A DNA stretch of 57,109 nt from Eubacteriales bacterium (GCA_030524125.1 JAUNHB010000005.1:1-57109), one strand, 5' to 3'. Shown: positions 8,069 to 17,856, counted from the stretch's first letter. A program made the numbers and translations. The notes: generated by a model from the letters alone, not told the origin.

Positions 8069-9967
8069 ATGAATGAAAATAAAACCCCGATAGGGAATGG
8101 AGATAAGAACAACGGCAGGCTTCCGAAGAATACGCAGAATATGTTGATGTTCGTCGTTTTTTTGCTGGCGGTTGTTCTCGTCTTTGGTATTTTCAATAAT
8201 TATCCGAGCGAAGGCGCGTCCCAGAAGATCACTTACGACCAGTTTATCGACATGCTGGAGAACGATCAGGTGGCTGCGGTGGAGGACGCGGGTTCCACAT
8301 GGAAGATCACGCCGAAGGATCCTGAGGAAGGGATCTCTACCTATTATACAGGCAAGATGGACGACGACACGGAGCTTCTCCCGCTGATGAAGGAGAAGGA
8401 CGTGGAGATCACGCCCTATATTCAGAACGATCTCTGGGTCTCCATCATCTGGAATCTGGTGATCGTGCTGGTGCCGGTGCTGCTTTTGTGGGCGCTTCTG
8501 GGCATGGCCATGCGCCGGATGGGCGGCGGAGGCGTCATGGGCGTCGGCAAGAGCAAGGCGAAGGTGTACATCGAGAAGGAGACCGGCATCACGTTCAAGG
8601 ATGTGGCCGGAGAGGAGGAAGCCAAGGAATCGCTGGTGGAGGTGGTGGATTTTCTCCACAACCCGACCAAATATACGGAGATCGGAGCGAAGCTTCCCAA
8701 GGGAGCGCTGCTGGTGGGCCCTCCGGGCACGGGCAAGACGCTTCTGGCCAAGGCGGTGGCGGGGGAGGCCCATGTGCCGTTCTTCTCGCTGGCCGGTTCG
8801 GATTTTGTGGAAATGTTCGTGGGCGTGGGAGCGTCCCGCGTCCGCGACCTGTTTGACGAGGCGAAGAAAAACGCGCCGTGCATCGTCTTCATCGACGAGA
8901 TCGACGCCATCGGAAAGAGCCGTGATTCCCGGCTGGGAGGCAACGACGAGCGGGAGCAGACGCTCAATCAGCTGCTGGCTGAGATGGACGGGTTCGAGAG
9001 CAATCAGGCGTGCATTATCTTAGCGGCGACCAACCGTCCGGAGGTGCTGGATCAGGCGCTTCTGCGCCCCGGCCGTTTCGACCGGCGGATCATCGTGGAG
9101 CGGCCGGATCTGAAGGGCCGCGAGGACATACTGAAGGTTCACGCGAAAAATGTGAAGCTGGACGAGAGCGTGGATCTGGCCGCAGTGGCGCTGGCTACCA
9201 GCGGCGCGGTGGGCGCGGATCTGGCCAACATGATCAACGAGGCGGCCATCCAGGCGGTAAAGAACGGGCGCAAGGCCATCTGCCAGAAGGATCTGTTCGA
9301 CGCCATGGAGGTGGTCATGATGGGCAAGGAGAAGAAGAACAGTATCCTAAGCCCGGAGGAGCGCAGGATCGCGTCCTATCATGAGGTGGGCCACGCGCTG
9401 ACCACGGCGCTCCAGAAGGACGCGGAGCCGGTGCAGAAGATCACAATCGTGCCCCGGACCTCGGGCGTGCTGGGCTATGTGCTCCAGATGCCGGAGGAAG
9501 AGAAAAACATGATGACCCAGAAGGAGATGGAGGCCCGCCTTGTGACCTACATGGGAGGAAGAGCCGCGGAGGAGATCGTGTTCGACTCGGTGACCAGCGG
9601 CGCGTCCAACGACATCCAGCAGGCCACGAGACTGGCCAGAGCCATGGTGACCCAGTACGGAATGTCCAAGCGTTTCGGGCTCATGGGGCTGGAGGCGAGA
9701 GAGAGCCTTTATCTGGAAAACGGAAACGTTCTCAACTGCAGCGACGAGACGGCCGCGCAGGTGGACGGCGAGGTGATGAAGATCCTGAAGGACGCCTACG
9801 AGGAGGCGAAACGGCTTCTGACGGAGAACCGGGAGTGTCTGGACCGGATCTCGGAGTTTCTGATCGAGAAGGAGACGATCACCGGCAAGGAATTTATGGA
9901 AATCTTTCATAAGGTGCGGGACGAGGCCGCGGACTACCATCAGGAAGAACTGATCTTTGCAGAATAG
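8069..9967 (+). CDS. ftsH: ATP-dependent zinc metalloprotease FtsH
   Basis: The 632-residue membrane protease degrades misfolded membrane proteins and regulators. An N-terminal transmembrane helix ([18 protein letters not shown]), an extracytoplasmic domain and a second helix (about residues 125-150) precede the AAA domain. Walker A GPPGTGKT is at 217-224, Walker B IVFIDEID follows and SRH residues lie in [19 protein letters not shown]. The zinc site HEVGH is at 438-442, with the third ligand expected in the downstream helical domain. An in-frame GTG at 8045 exists, but AAGGAGG (8056-8062) fits ATG 8069. A strong terminator follows directly. Confidence 0.97.
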   Translation: MNENKTPIGNGDKNNGRLPKNTQNMLMFVVFLLAVVLVFGIFNNYPSEGASQKITYDQFIDMLENDQVAAVEDAGSTWKITPKDPEEGISTYYTGKMDDDTELLPLMKEKDVEITPYIQNDLWVSIIWNLVIVLVPVLLLWALLGMAMRRMGGGGVMGVGKSKAKVYIEKETGITFKDVAGEEEAKESLVEVVDFLHNPTKYTEIGAKLPKGALLVGPPGTGKTLLAKAVAGEAHVPFFSLAGSDFVEMFVGVGASRVRDLFDEAKKNAPCIVFIDEIDAIGKSRDSRLGGNDEREQTLNQLLAEMDGFESNQACIILAATNRPEVLDQALLRPGRFDRRIIVERPDLKGREDILKVHAKNVKLDESVDLAAVALATSGAVGADLANMINEAAIQAVKNGRKAICQKDLFDAMEVVMMGKEKKNSILSPEERRIASYHEVGHALTTALQKDAEPVQKITIVPRTSGVLGYVLQMPEEEKNMMTQKEMEARLVTYMGGRAAEEIVFDSVTSGASNDIQQATRLARAMVTQYGMSKRFGLMGLEARESLYLENGNVLNCSDETAAQVDGEVMKILKDAYEEAKRLLTENRECLDRISEFLIEKETITGKEFMEIFHKVRDEAADYHQEELIFAE

Positions 9968-9977
9968 AGAGCGAGCG

Positions 9978-10013
9978 CGCCGCGCAGACTTCGAGGAGCC
10001 TGCGCGGCGTTTT
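9978..10013 (+). terminator. ftsH intrinsic terminator
   Basis: CGCCGCGCAG (9978-9987) pairs perfectly with CTGCGCGGCG (10000-10009), followed by TTTT. Confidence 0.85.
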
Positions 10014-10015
10014 GT

Positions 10016-10191
10016 GCGATACGCCCTGCAAGCGGCTGCCGTGCTTGCACGAGCAGCCATTTGCGGGGCAACGGACAGCGAACAGCCCTGCTGTGAGCTG
10101 GCTGCGATACGCCCTGCAAGCGGCTGCCGTGCTTGCACGAGCAGCCATTTGCGGGGCAACGGACAGCGAACAGCTCTGCTGTGAGCTGGCT
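10016..10191 (+). repeat. 88-bp tandem duplication upstream of uvrC
   Basis: Two head-to-tail copies (10016-10103 and 10104-10191) differ at one base (AACAGCCCTG against AACAGCTCTG). Each unit contains an imperfect inverted repeat, GCCCTGCAAGCGGCTGC against GCAGCCATTTGCGGGGC, so the RNA would form two equal hairpins. The block lies between the ftsH terminator and the uvrC ribosome site and keeps an open frame that merges with uvrC. Confidence 0.9.
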
Positions 10192-10218
10192 GCGGTATCG
10201 CGGCGAGGAGGGGAGAAT

Positions 10219-12036
10219 ATGGCGTTTGACATTGAGGAAGAGCTGAAAAAACTTCCGGCAAAGCCGGGCGTCTATCTGATGCATGACGAGAGGGACGCGA
10301 TCATTTACGTGGGGAAAGCCATTTCCCTGAAAAACCGGGTGCGCCAGTATTTTCAGTCGAGCCGGAACAAGGGCGTAAAGATCGAGCAGATGGTGACGCA
10401 TATCGCCCGCTTCGAGTACATCATCACGGATTCGGAGCTGGAGGCGCTGGTGCTGGAGTGCAATCTGATCAAGGAGCACCGGCCCAAATACAATACGATG
10501 CTCATGGACGACAAGGCGTATCCATTTATCAAGGTGACGGTGCAGGAGGATTTTCCTAGGGTGCTGTTTGCGCGGCAGATGCACAAGGACCGGGCGAAAT
10601 ATTACGGGCCGTACACCAGCGCGGGGGCCGTGAAGGACACCATCGACCTGATCCACAAGCTGTACGGGATCCGCACCTGCAACCGGGCGCTGCCGAAGCA
10701 GCAGGGGAAGGAGCGGCCCTGCCTCAACTATCATATTCACCAGTGTCCGGCCCCCTGCCAGGGCTATATTTCCAGGGAAGAGTACGGAGAGTCGGTGAAA
10801 AAGGCGCTGAATTTCCTCAACGGAAATTACGGGCCGATCCTGAAGGAGCTGGAGGAGAAGATGAAAGCGGCTTCCGAGGAGATGGAGTTTGAGAAAGCCA
10901 TCGAGTACCGGGAGCTTCTGGGAAGCGTGAGCAAGATCGCGCAGAAGCAGAAGATCACCAACAGTGATATGGAGGACAAGGACGTGATCGCCATGGCCTC
11001 CGACAAAGAGGACGCGGTGGTGCAGATCTTCTTTATCCGGGAGGGGCGTCTCATCGGACGGGATCATTTCTGCCTGCATATCGCGGGGGACGACCGGATG
11101 GAGGAGGTGCTGGCCGCCTTCGTCAAGCAGTTTTATGCGGGAACGCCTTATATCCCGCGGGAGATCATGCTCCAGCAGGAGATCGGCGAGGCCGAGATCG
11201 TCTCCCAGTGGCTCACGCAGCGAAAAGGGCAGAAGGTCCACATACGCGTGCCGAAAAAGGGAGAGAAGGAGAAGCTGGTGGAGCTGGCGCTGAAAAACGC
11301 CCAGATGGTGCTGACGCAGGACAAGGAGCGGATCCGCCGGGAGGAGGGACGCACCATCGGGGCCATGAAGGAGATCGCGGGCCTTCTGGGCCTGCCGGGA
11401 TTGTCCCGCGTGGAGGCGTACGACATTTCCAATATCAGCGGCTTTCAGACGGTGGGCTCCATGGTGGTATTCGAGAAGGGGCGGCCCAAGAGATCCGACT
11501 ACCGGAAGTTCCGCATCCGCGGAGTACAGGGGGCGGACGACTACGCCAGTATGGAGGAGATGCTGACCAGACGGCTTTCTCACTACGAGAGCTATCCGGA
11601 TCTGATCATGATGGACGGCGGCCGGGGACAGGTCAACGTGGCGCTCAGGGTCATGGACGCGGTGGGCGTCCACGTGCCGGTCTGCGGCATGGTGAAGGAC
11701 GACCGGCACCGGACGAGAGGGATTTATTTTAATAATGTAGAAATTCCCATCGACCGGGACAGCGAAGGCTTTCGGCTCGTGACCCGGATCCAGGACGAGG
11801 CGCACCGGTTTGCCATCGAATATCACCGCTCGCTCCGGAGCCGGGAGCAGGTGCATTCGGTGCTGGACGACATCAGGGGGATCGGCCCGGCCAGACGCAA
11901 GGCGCTGATGAAGCACTTTCAGAGGCTGGACGACCTGAAGCAGGCGACCGAGGAGGAGCTCGCGCAGGTGGAGGGCATGAACCGCCTGTCGGCCCGGCAG
12001 GTGTACGAGTTTTTCCATGTTGCGAAGCAGGAATAA
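10219..12036 (+). CDS. uvrC: Excinuclease ABC subunit C
   Basis: The 605-residue nuclease makes both incisions in nucleotide excision repair after UvrA/UvrB damage recognition. The N-terminal GIY-YIG domain begins [24 protein letters not shown] helix pair ([14 protein letters not shown], about residues 205-235) contacts UvrB. The RNase H-like C-terminal nuclease starts near [21 protein letters not shown] and contains the [10 protein letters not shown] stretch. A helix-hairpin-helix pair ([16 protein letters not shown]) closes the protein. The frame is open upstream through the tandem repeat, but GAGGAGGGGA just before ATG 10219 and the family N-terminus decide the start. No promoter is obvious; the repeat hairpins occupy the leader. 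Confidence 0.96.
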   Translation: MAFDIEEELKKLPAKPGVYLMHDERDAIIYVGKAISLKNRVRQYFQSSRNKGVKIEQMVTHIARFEYIITDSELEALVLECNLIKEHRPKYNTMLMDDKAYPFIKVTVQEDFPRVLFARQMHKDRAKYYGPYTSAGAVKDTIDLIHKLYGIRTCNRALPKQQGKERPCLNYHIHQCPAPCQGYISREEYGESVKKALNFLNGNYGPILKELEEKMKAASEEMEFEKAIEYRELLGSVSKIAQKQKITNSDMEDKDVIAMASDKEDAVVQIFFIREGRLIGRDHFCLHIAGDDRMEEVLAAFVKQFYAGTPYIPREIMLQQEIGEAEIVSQWLTQRKGQKVHIRVPKKGEKEKLVELALKNAQMVLTQDKERIRREEGRTIGAMKEIAGLLGLPGLSRVEAYDISNISGFQTVGSMVVFEKGRPKRSDYRKFRIRGVQGADDYASMEEMLTRRLSHYESYPDLIMMDGGRGQVNVALRVMDAVGVHVPVCGMVKDDRHRTRGIYFNNVEIPIDRDSEGFRLVTRIQDEAHRFAIEYHRSLRSREQVHSVLDDIRGIGPARRKALMKHFQRLDDLKQATEEELAQVEGMNRLSARQVYEFFHVAKQE

Positions 12037-12148
12037 ACGTGTTACACTTTTAGAGAAACGCTGATTGGATCAGCACTTTCCCGGACAGGGAACCGCGGCG
12101 GAGGGACAGACGCGCCGCGGGAAGAAACGAGAAAAAGGAGAGAAGAAC

Positions 12149-13078
12149 ATGCCGTCAGTAGCGCTGAATAAAATGATCGAAAAGCTGGAGCTTAAAAACC
12201 TCGTGGAGGAGGTGGAGACGGACGGGATCGAGATCAGCAGTCCGGAGATCAACCGTCCCGCGCTGCAGCTCGCGGGGTATTTCGCGCATTTCGCGTGCGA
12301 GCGCGTGCAGATCATCGGATACGTGGAATATACCTATTTAAAGAGTCTGGACCGGGAGACGAAGCTGAAAAATTATGAGAGCTTTCTGTCCAGCAAGATC
12401 CCGTGCGTGATCTTCTCTTCGCGGACAGAACCGGACGAGGACATGATCGAGCTGGCGAAGAAATACCAGAAGCCGCTGCTGTACAGCCACCGCATCACGT
12501 CGGCGCTGATGGCGGAGGTGATCCGCTGGCTGGGCGTGGAGCTGGCTCCCTGCATCTCGATCCACGGCGTGCTCATGGACGTGTACGGAGAGGGCATCCT
12601 GATCATGGGAGAGAGCGGCATCGGCAAGAGCGAGGCGGCGCTGGAGCTCATCAAGAGAGGACACCGTCTGATCACGGACGACGTGGTGGAGATCCACAAG
12701 GTCAGCGACGACACGCTGGTGGGGACTTCGCCGGAGATCACGAGACATTTCATCGAGCTGCGCGGCATCGGCATCATCGACGTAAAGACGCTGTACGGCG
12801 TGGAGAGTGTGCGCGAGACCCAGAGCATCGATCTGGTCATCAAGCTGGAGGAGTGGGACAAGGATAAGGAGTACGACCGTCTCGGACTGAACGAGGAGTA
12901 CACAGAATTTCTCGGAAATAAGGTCACCTGCCACTCGATCCCGATCCGGCCGGGCAGGAATCTGGCGATCATCGTGGAGTCGGCCGCGGTCAATCACAGA
13001 CAGAAGAAGATGGGCTACAACGCGGCGCAGGAGCTGTACCGCAGAGTGCAGGAGAGCATCAACCGGAACAAACGTTAG
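12149..13078 (+). CDS. hprK: HPr kinase/phosphorylase
   Basis: The 309-residue bifunctional enzyme phosphorylates HPr on Ser46 or removes the phosphate, controlling catabolite repression in Firmicutes. The N-terminal domain (about 1-130) is followed by the P-loop GESGIGKSE near residue 153, the usual position. LITDDVVEI and the HprK signature around IELRGIGIIDVKTLYG follow. Length is standard. The frame is open further upstream, but AAAAAGGAG and the family start MPSVALNKMIEKLEL fix ATG 12149. Glucokinase follows after 18 bases, so both are probably cotranscribed. The 112-base leader contains small GC hairpins only. Confidence 0.96.
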   Translation: MPSVALNKMIEKLELKNLVEEVETDGIEISSPEINRPALQLAGYFAHFACERVQIIGYVEYTYLKSLDRETKLKNYESFLSSKIPCVIFSSRTEPDEDMIELAKKYQKPLLYSHRITSALMAEVIRWLGVELAPCISIHGVLMDVYGEGILIMGESGIGKSEAALELIKRGHRLITDDVVEIHKVSDDTLVGTSPEITRHFIELRGIGIIDVKTLYGVESVRETQSIDLVIKLEEWDKDKEYDRLGLNEEYTEFLGNKVTCHSIPIRPGRNLAIIVESAAVNHRQKKMGYNAAQELYRRVQESINRNKR

Positions 13079-13096
13079 AACATGGGGGAACAGAGT

Positions 13097-14035
13097 ATGA
13101 AGGATTATTGTTTTGGAATCGACGTGGGAGGAACGACCGTGAAGCTTGGCCTGTTCCAGACGGACGGCAAGCTGGTGGACAAATGGGAGATCGTCAGCAG
13201 GACGGAGAACGGCGGACAGGCGATCCTGCCGGACGTGGCCGAGTCGGTATTGCTGAAGATGGAGAATATGAAGCTTTCCATGGACGACATTGCCGGGATC
13301 GGCATCGGCGTGCCGGGGCCCATCAGCGCGGACGGCGTCGTGCCTCATACGGCCAATCTGGGCTGGGGCTATAAGGAAGTGACCAGAGAGCTCTCGGAGC
13401 TGACCGGTCTTCCGTGCCGGGGCGGCAACGACGCGAACGTGGCGGCGCTGGGAGAGATGTGGAAGGGCGCGGCCTCCGGCCACCGCAGCGGCGTCATGGT
13501 GACGCTCGGCACCGGCGTGGGCGGCGGCATCATCATCGACGGAAAGATCCTGACCGGGGCCAACGGCGCCGGCGGAGAGATCGGCCATATCCATGTGGAC
13601 GACGACGTGACATGGACCTGCGGCTGCGGCAATCAGGGCTGCCTCGAGCAGGTAGCGTCCGCCAACGGCATGGTCCGCCTGGCAAAATGGATGATCGAGA
13701 CGGAGGGCGAGGTGCGCACCTCTCTGGATACCGATACCATGTCCGCAAAGGACATCTGGGACGCGGTGAAGGAGGGCGACGAGTTCGCGATCCGCGTGGC
13801 CGAGCGCTTCGGCAAATATCTGGGACTGGCGCTGGCGAACATCGCCGGAACGGTAGACCCGGAGGTCTTTATCATCGGCGGCGGCGTCTCCAAGGCCGGA
13901 CCGGTCCTTCTGGACTATATCCAGAAATACTATGTGAAATACGTGTTCCGCGGCTGCCGCAGCGCCCGCTTCGTGCTGGCCACGCTGGGCAACGACGCCG
14001 GGATCTATGGGGCGGCGAAGTTGGTGCTGGAATAA
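13097..14035 (+). CDS. glcK: Glucokinase, ROK family
   Basis: The 312-residue kinase phosphorylates glucose in the cytosol. FGIDVGGTTVKLGLF is the ATP phosphate-binding start. LGTGVGGGIIIDG, the ROK signature and the zinc motif CGCGNQGCLEQVAS are present. There is no N-terminal helix-turn-helix, so this is an enzyme and not a NagC-type regulator. ATG 13082 is in frame, but GGGGGA at 13084-13089 points to ATG 13097. The gene follows hprK closely and ends at a strong terminator. Pairing with hprK fits use of the sugars released by the nearby import modules. Confidence 0.92.
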   Translation: MKDYCFGIDVGGTTVKLGLFQTDGKLVDKWEIVSRTENGGQAILPDVAESVLLKMENMKLSMDDIAGIGIGVPGPISADGVVPHTANLGWGYKEVTRELSELTGLPCRGGNDANVAALGEMWKGAASGHRSGVMVTLGTGVGGGIIIDGKILTGANGAGGEIGHIHVDDDVTWTCGCGNQGCLEQVASANGMVRLAKWMIETEGEVRTSLDTDTMSAKDIWDAVKEGDEFAIRVAERFGKYLGLALANIAGTVDPEVFIIGGGVSKAGPVLLDYIQKYYVKYVFRGCRSARFVLATLGNDAGIYGAAKLVLE

Positions 14036-14046
14036 AGAATAAGACG

Positions 14047-14080
14047 AAGCTGTGCACTGACTGACCGTGCACAGCTTTTT
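14047..14080 (+). terminator. Terminator after hprK-glcK
   Basis: AAGCTGTGCAC (14047-14057) and GTGCACAGCTT (14067-14077) form an 11-bp perfect stem followed by a T run. It also lies just past the 3' end of the convergent minus-strand operon. Confidence 0.85.
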
Positions 14081-14086
14081 CACTGA

Positions 14087-14977
14087 TTATCTGTGGATCT
14101 CTGTACCTGTAATTTGTTCATAATATTTTAAAATAGCGCTGTGATCGCTCTGACCTTCCGCGTGATTATGAAGCCATTGCATCATTTCCTGTACCTGTGA
14201 GGTTAGAATCATAGGAGTGCCAAGCCCGTGACCGGTATCAAGTGCGTTGTTTAAATCCTTGATATGAAGGTCAATGCGAAAACCGGGAGTAAAGTTGCGG
14301 TCCATCATCATGGGTACCTTCGCATCCATGACTGTGGAACCTGCCAGCCCGCCGCGAATCGCGTCGAATACCTTCTGGGGATCCACACCTGCCATGGTAG
14401 AAAGGGAGTATGCCTCTGCACAGGCGGCGATGTTGACGGCTACAATGATCTGGTTGGCAAGTTTGACCGTATTTCCGGCTCCGTTGACGTCGCCGCAGTG
14501 AACAACGGAAGCGCCCATGACGTTCAGCAGGCTCAGATATTTATCGAATAAAGCTTTTGGGCCTCCGCACATGATTGAAAGTGTTCCGTCGATTGCTTTC
14601 GGCTCGCCTCCGGATACAGGGGCATCCATCATATGAATGTCATATTCTCTGCATGTTTCAGCGATTTCCTTTGAGGCCAGAGGTGCGATCGAGCTCATAT
14701 CGATCAGATCCAGACCGCTGTGAGCTCCTTCTGAAATTCCGTTTGTATCAAAGATAGCAGCTTTCACATGAGGTGAGTTTGGGACCATTATGATTACGAC
14801 ATCGCTTTTGGAAGCTACGTCAGCGTTACTCTCGCCACGGCGCGCTCCGCAGGATACCACATCCTCCAATGCTTCGGCGGCGAAAGGATCATAGGCGGTA
14901 ATTTCATAGCCTGCCTTTAATAAGTTTTTGCACATGGGGCGCCCCATAATACCCAATCCAACAAATCCTACTTTCAT
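14087..14977 (-). CDS. NAD(P)-dependent beta-hydroxyacid dehydrogenase (GarR/HIBADH-like)
   Basis: The 296-residue enzyme belongs to the 3-hydroxyisobutyrate / tartronate-semialdehyde reductase family, which interconverts a beta-hydroxyacid and its semialdehyde. The Rossmann glycine motif is VGLGIMGRPM. The substrate signature DAPVSGGEPKAIDGTLSIM and the catalytic-lysine helix GNTVKLANQII are intact. It is the last gene of a minus-strand set with the split transketolase 26 bases upstream, so its semialdehyde is probably made in that pathway. Tartronate semialdehyde reductase is the closest functional analogue, but sulfolactaldehyde and succinate semialdehyde reductases share this fold; the substrate is not decided by sequence. 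Confidence 0.85.
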   Translation of the reverse strand: MKVGFVGLGIMGRPMCKNLLKAGYEITAYDPFAAEALEDVVSCGARRGESNADVASKSDVVIIMVPNSPHVKAAIFDTNGISEGAHSGLDLIDMSSIAPLASKEIAETCREYDIHMMDAPVSGGEPKAIDGTLSIMCGGPKALFDKYLSLLNVMGASVVHCGDVNGAGNTVKLANQIIVAVNIAACAEAYSLSTMAGVDPQKVFDAIRGGLAGSTVMDAKVPMMMDRNFTPGFRIDLHIKDLNNALDTGHGLGTPMILTSQVQEMMQWLHNHAEGQSDHSAILKYYEQITGTEIHR

Positions 14978-15003
14978 TTTGTTTCCTCCTGAATCCTGTT
15001 ATT

Positions 15004-15930
15004 TTACTTTGCAACAGATAAAATAGCCTCCTCGATATGTGCTTCAGTCAATCCCATGTATTCCAGAATGTCGTCATAGCTGTGGGCGGATGAGCCAAAG
15101 CAGTCATTTGCGCCGACAAATTCAATTGGCTTACATTCCCGGCGCAGTGCTTCGGCAACAGCGCCTCCCAAGCCGCCGATGACGCTGTGCTCCTCCGCAG
15201 TGACGACACCTTTGCAATCTCTGGCCAAATCGATGATGAGCTGCCGGTTCAACGGTTTGATTGTGCTGACGTTGACGACCCGGACAGAAACGCGATCTGT
15301 AAGTTTTTTTGCAGCTTCCAGTGACTTTCCGACCATGATACCGCAGGCGAATACAACAACATCGGTGCCTTCCCTTAAGACTGCAGGAACTCCGATCTGA
15401 AAAGGAGCGTCCTCCTCTGTGACATTTTCATAATCATTTCTGTTCAGGCGGATGTACATAGGTCCGCTGTGAGCGGCCATATATTTAACCGCACTGACCG
15501 TCTCATTGGCATCTGCGGGAACGAGCACGATCATGTTTGGAATCACGCGCATATAGGCGATATCGTCAATCGACTGGTGAGTCGCGCCGTCCCCAAAATC
15601 AGAGAAGCCTGCTGAAGAGCCGCATATTTTGACGTTTAATTTTCCAATGGCGATGCTCTGGCGGATTTGATCATAGGCACGCCCGGCGGCAAACACAGCA
15701 AAGGAGTTTGTGAAAGGAATCTTTCCCACTCTGGCGAGTCCGCCTGCGACGGAGGTCATATTTGCCTCCGCGATCCCCATTTCTATATGGCGTTCGGGCA
15801 TGGCCTGCTCGACCATTTTTCCCATGGTAGAGCCGCCGAGATCCGCGTCCAGTACTACGATATTTTTATTTTCCCTGCACAGAGCGACCAGTGTTTCTCC
15901 GTATGCTTTTCTTTGGTTGGTATAAGCCAT
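15004..15930 (-). CDS. Transketolase family protein, C-terminal subunit
   Basis: The 308-residue protein carries the pyrimidine-binding and C-terminal domains of a transketolase split into two polypeptides. MGIAEANMTSVAGGLARVGKIPFTNSFAVFA contains the conserved TPP-activating glutamate. GDGATHQSIDDIAYMRVIPNM and the C-terminal EEHSVIGGLGGAVAE are typical. It needs the N-terminal subunit encoded 47 bases upstream to bind TPP and Mg. Split transketolases serve both the pentose phosphate route and dedicated catabolic routes such as apulose-4-phosphate cleavage. The operon context with a GntR regulator and two dehydrogenases favours a dedicated route. Confidence 0.9.
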   Translation of the reverse strand: MAYTNQRKAYGETLVALCRENKNIVVLDADLGGSTMGKMVEQAMPERHIEMGIAEANMTSVAGGLARVGKIPFTNSFAVFAAGRAYDQIRQSIAIGKLNVKICGSSAGFSDFGDGATHQSIDDIAYMRVIPNMIVLVPADANETVSAVKYMAAHSGPMYIRLNRNDYENVTEEDAPFQIGVPAVLREGTDVVVFACGIMVGKSLEAAKKLTDRVSVRVVNVSTIKPLNRQLIIDLARDCKGVVTAEEHSVIGGLGGAVAEALRRECKPIEFVGANDCFGSSAHSYDDILEYMGLTEAHIEEAILSVAK

Positions 15931-15977
15931 TGCGAAATCCTCCTGTTTGATTTTTCGGCGAAGTATAAAATCAGCTT

Positions 15978-16799
15978 TTATGATAATTCTGCAAGAGCCT
16001 GTTCGTACAGCTCCTTTGTCAGAGGGGAGTTGTGATAACCCACTTGATTTTCGGCAAAACTGATGCCTTTCCCCTTCGTAGTGTGCGCAATGATGGCGGT
16101 TGGCTTGCCTTTGAACGTTTCCGCGCGATCCAGCGCAGTCAGGATTTCTTCCATGTTATGTCCATCGATTTCCAGTACATTCCACCCAAACGCCTTCCAC
16201 TTATCTGCGATGGGAGAGATGTTCAGGCGCTCCGCTGTGAGACCCTGCGCCTGAAGTCTGTTACAGTCGATCACCGCGCAAAGACGATCTGTTTTTTTGG
16301 CTCCGGCAGCCATTGCAGCCTCCCAAATCTGCCCTTCGTTCTGTTCTCCGTCTCCGATTAAAACATAGACTCGGTTTGATTTATCATCCATCTGAAGTCC
16401 CAGCGCTATGCCCAGTCCGAGACTTAACCCCTGGCCGAGCGATCCGGTATCGGCTTCAATCCCCGGAATCCCCAGATGCGGATGGCCCTGAAGGTAGAAA
16501 CCGACATCTTTGCAATGAGTCAGATCGGACAAGGGGAAGAAGCCGGCTTCCGCTAATGCGGCATACTGCAGAATGGCCACATGTCCTTTCGAAAGAAGAA
16601 AGTAGTCGCGTCCTTCCCATTCCGGATTTTTGGGATCATATTTCAGTTTGTAAAAATAGAGGGCGGCTAAAAGATCGGCGCTTGAACAGCTTCCGCCAAC
16701 ATGGCCGGCCACACCTACGCCAATGCAATGAATACAGTCTTTTCTTAAAAGATTCCCTTTTGATTTGAGAGATTCCAATAGTTTTTTTGAGTATCCCAT
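15978..16799 (-). CDS. Transketolase family protein, N-terminal subunit
   Basis: The 273-residue protein is the TPP-diphosphate-binding half of the split transketolase. HVGGSCSSADLLAALYF, SKGHVAILQYAAL, GSLGQGLSLGLGIALG and the TPP/Mg motif GDGEQNEGQIWEA are all intact. The final HTTKGKGISFAENQVGYH is also characteristic. It is the first gene of the three-gene unit (N subunit, C subunit, beta-HAD). A good promoter and a GntR-type palindrome lie just upstream (16831-16873). Confidence 0.92.
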   Translation of the reverse strand: MGYSKKLLESLKSKGNLLRKDCIHCIGVGVAGHVGGSCSSADLLAALYFYKLKYDPKNPEWEGRDYFLLSKGHVAILQYAALAEAGFFPLSDLTHCKDVGFYLQGHPHLGIPGIEADTGSLGQGLSLGLGIALGLQMDDKSNRVYVLIGDGEQNEGQIWEAAMAAGAKKTDRLCAVIDCNRLQAQGLTAERLNISPIADKWKAFGWNVLEIDGHNMEEILTALDRAETFKGKPTAIIAHTTKGKGISFAENQVGYHNSPLTKELYEQALAELS

Positions 16800-16830
16800 A
16801 GTTTCCTCCTTGATGTTGAACTATGTAGTC

Positions 16831-16859
16831 ATTGTATATCACCCCTACATGAAAGTCAA
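16831..16859 (-). promoter_or_regulatory. Promoter of the split-transketolase operon
   Basis: On the minus strand: TTGACT (16854-16859), 17 bases, TACAAT (16831-16836), 32 bases before the ATG. The GntR-type palindrome at 16863-16873 abuts the -35 box. Confidence 0.7.
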
Positions 16860-16862
16860 CAC

Positions 16863-16873
16863 TTGTCTAACAA
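16863..16873. promoter_or_regulatory. FadR-type operator palindrome (copy 1)
   Basis: TTGTCTAACAA fits the TNGTNNNACNA half-site symmetry recognised by many FCD-domain GntR proteins. It lies three bases upstream of the -35 box. A second copy with the same outer bases is at 18853-18863. Confidence 0.55.
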
Positions 16874-16958
16874 CTAATAAGCTAAAAATGTTTAATACAT
16901 CATAAAATGAAATAAGATAAAGATGATAAATGGGAAAATACGGATCACAGAAAGGGCA

Positions 16959-17002
16959 TAATACAATATCTGACAAATAGGGACATCTCAGACATTGTAT
17001 TA
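16959..17002. repeat. Inverted repeat downstream of the GntR gene
   Basis: TAATACAATATCTGA (16959-16973) and TCAGACATTGTATTA (16988-17002) pair over 15 bases with one mismatch. It lies just after the GntR stop on the minus strand and before the transketolase promoter. No U run follows on that strand, so a classical terminator is uncertain. Confidence 0.55.
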
Positions 17003-17019
17003 GCGGTTCTTAAAAAAAA

Positions 17020-17703
17020 TTAGTGTTCCATGTATTGTTCAATATTCGTCTCAATATGGCGGCGCATAATATCATAAGCGCCGGCGCTGTCGTGAGTGGC
17101 GATTGCTTCCACGATCTGGGAATGATAATAATAACCGGCATCTGGCCCCATATGTGCAACTACTTTTTCCATCGAAGTGCGCAATACATCGGTTAAAATG
17201 GAATAGGTACGAATCATTAATGAATTACCGGTAATATGGCCAATTTGATCATGGAACGCAAAGTCTTCCTGAGCTAGCGCGTATAAATCTTCCTCAAGAG
17301 AGCGCATACGAGTCAGACGGTTGCGAAGATCGGCGACATCCTCGTCAGAAGCGCGTTTAGCCGCCACAGAAGCGGCGCCAGGTTCGACCATCAATCGAAA
17401 TTCCTGAATTTCTAAAATGCTATCATTGAGATAGGCTGTGGGAACGAGCAAGTTCAGACAGTTTCCGAGACTGCTTTCCGCTACAAAAGAGCCCTCGCCG
17501 CGATAGGTTTCAATGAGACCGAGAATAGCAAGCTTTTGAAGCGCATTGCGAATAGTTACACGACTGACATTAAACATTGCAGATAATTCATTTTCGGAAG
17601 GAAGTTTCTGCCCGGGTTTCCATTCACCGTTGATCAATTGCTGCTTCATCTGTTCAAATACTTGTTCATTTACGTTGACTTTCTTGATAGGTTCAATACC
17701 CAT
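17020..17703 (-). CDS. GntR-family regulator, FadR subfamily (FCD domain)
   Basis: The 227-residue regulator has an N-terminal winged HTH (LPSENELSAMFNVSRVTIRNALQKL, LIETYRGEGSFV) and a C-terminal helical FCD ligand domain. The FCD domain contains FRLMVEPGAASVAAKRA, and its metal-binding residues are consistent with EEDLYALAQEDFAFHDQI and later histidines. Such proteins bind sugar acids or other carboxylates. ATG at 17709 is too close to AGGAGG; ATG 17703 has eight-base spacing and is chosen. The gene sits between the SDR gene and the transketolase operon on the same strand, and its own promoter is at 17735-17763. It most likely controls both neighbours through the TTGTNNNACAA sites. Confidence 0.88.
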   Translation of the reverse strand: MGIEPIKKVNVNEQVFEQMKQQLINGEWKPGQKLPSENELSAMFNVSRVTIRNALQKLAILGLIETYRGEGSFVAESSLGNCLNLLVPTAYLNDSILEIQEFRLMVEPGAASVAAKRASDEDVADLRNRLTRMRSLEEDLYALAQEDFAFHDQIGHITGNSLMIRTYSILTDVLRTSMEKVVAHMGPDAGYYYHSQIVEAIATHDSAGAYDIMRRHIETNIEQYMEH

Positions 17704-17734
17704 GGGCATTACCTCCTGCTTGTCCTTGCCTTGT

Positions 17735-17763
17735 ATTATATCGAAAATATAAAGAGATGTCTA
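17735..17763 (-). promoter_or_regulatory. Promoter of the FCD-type gntR gene
   Basis: On the minus strand: TAGACA (17758-17763), 17 bases, TATAAT (17735-17740). No TTGTNNNACAA copy overlaps it, so autoregulation is not evident. Confidence 0.65.
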
Positions 17764-17856
17764 TTGGCTATTATATAAAAATAATACAAATCAGGAGAAA
17801 GGGTGTGTGATAGTTCCTGCTTTAAACGGATTCGGAGCATGTAGTTTATTGTGAGA

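Noticed and set aside
10016..10191. Tandem repeat considered as a CRISPR array
   Set aside because: The units are adjacent with no unique spacers, the period is 88 bases and no cas genes are present.
10012..10218. Upstream in-frame extension of uvrC through the tandem repeat
   Set aside because: The extension translates the repeat, lacks a ribosome site and is absent from the family N-terminus; ATG 10219 has a strong site.
12037..12148. Several short hairpins in the hprK leader as a regulatory RNA
   Set aside because: The stems are short, GC-rich and not followed by a T run; no distinctive structure beyond chance in GC-rich DNA.
14087..16799. Assignment of the split transketolase to sulfoquinovose breakdown
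   Set aside because: No sulfoquinovosidase, sulfo-sugar isomerase, sulfonate exporter or sulfolyase is visible in the window; kept only as an alternative.
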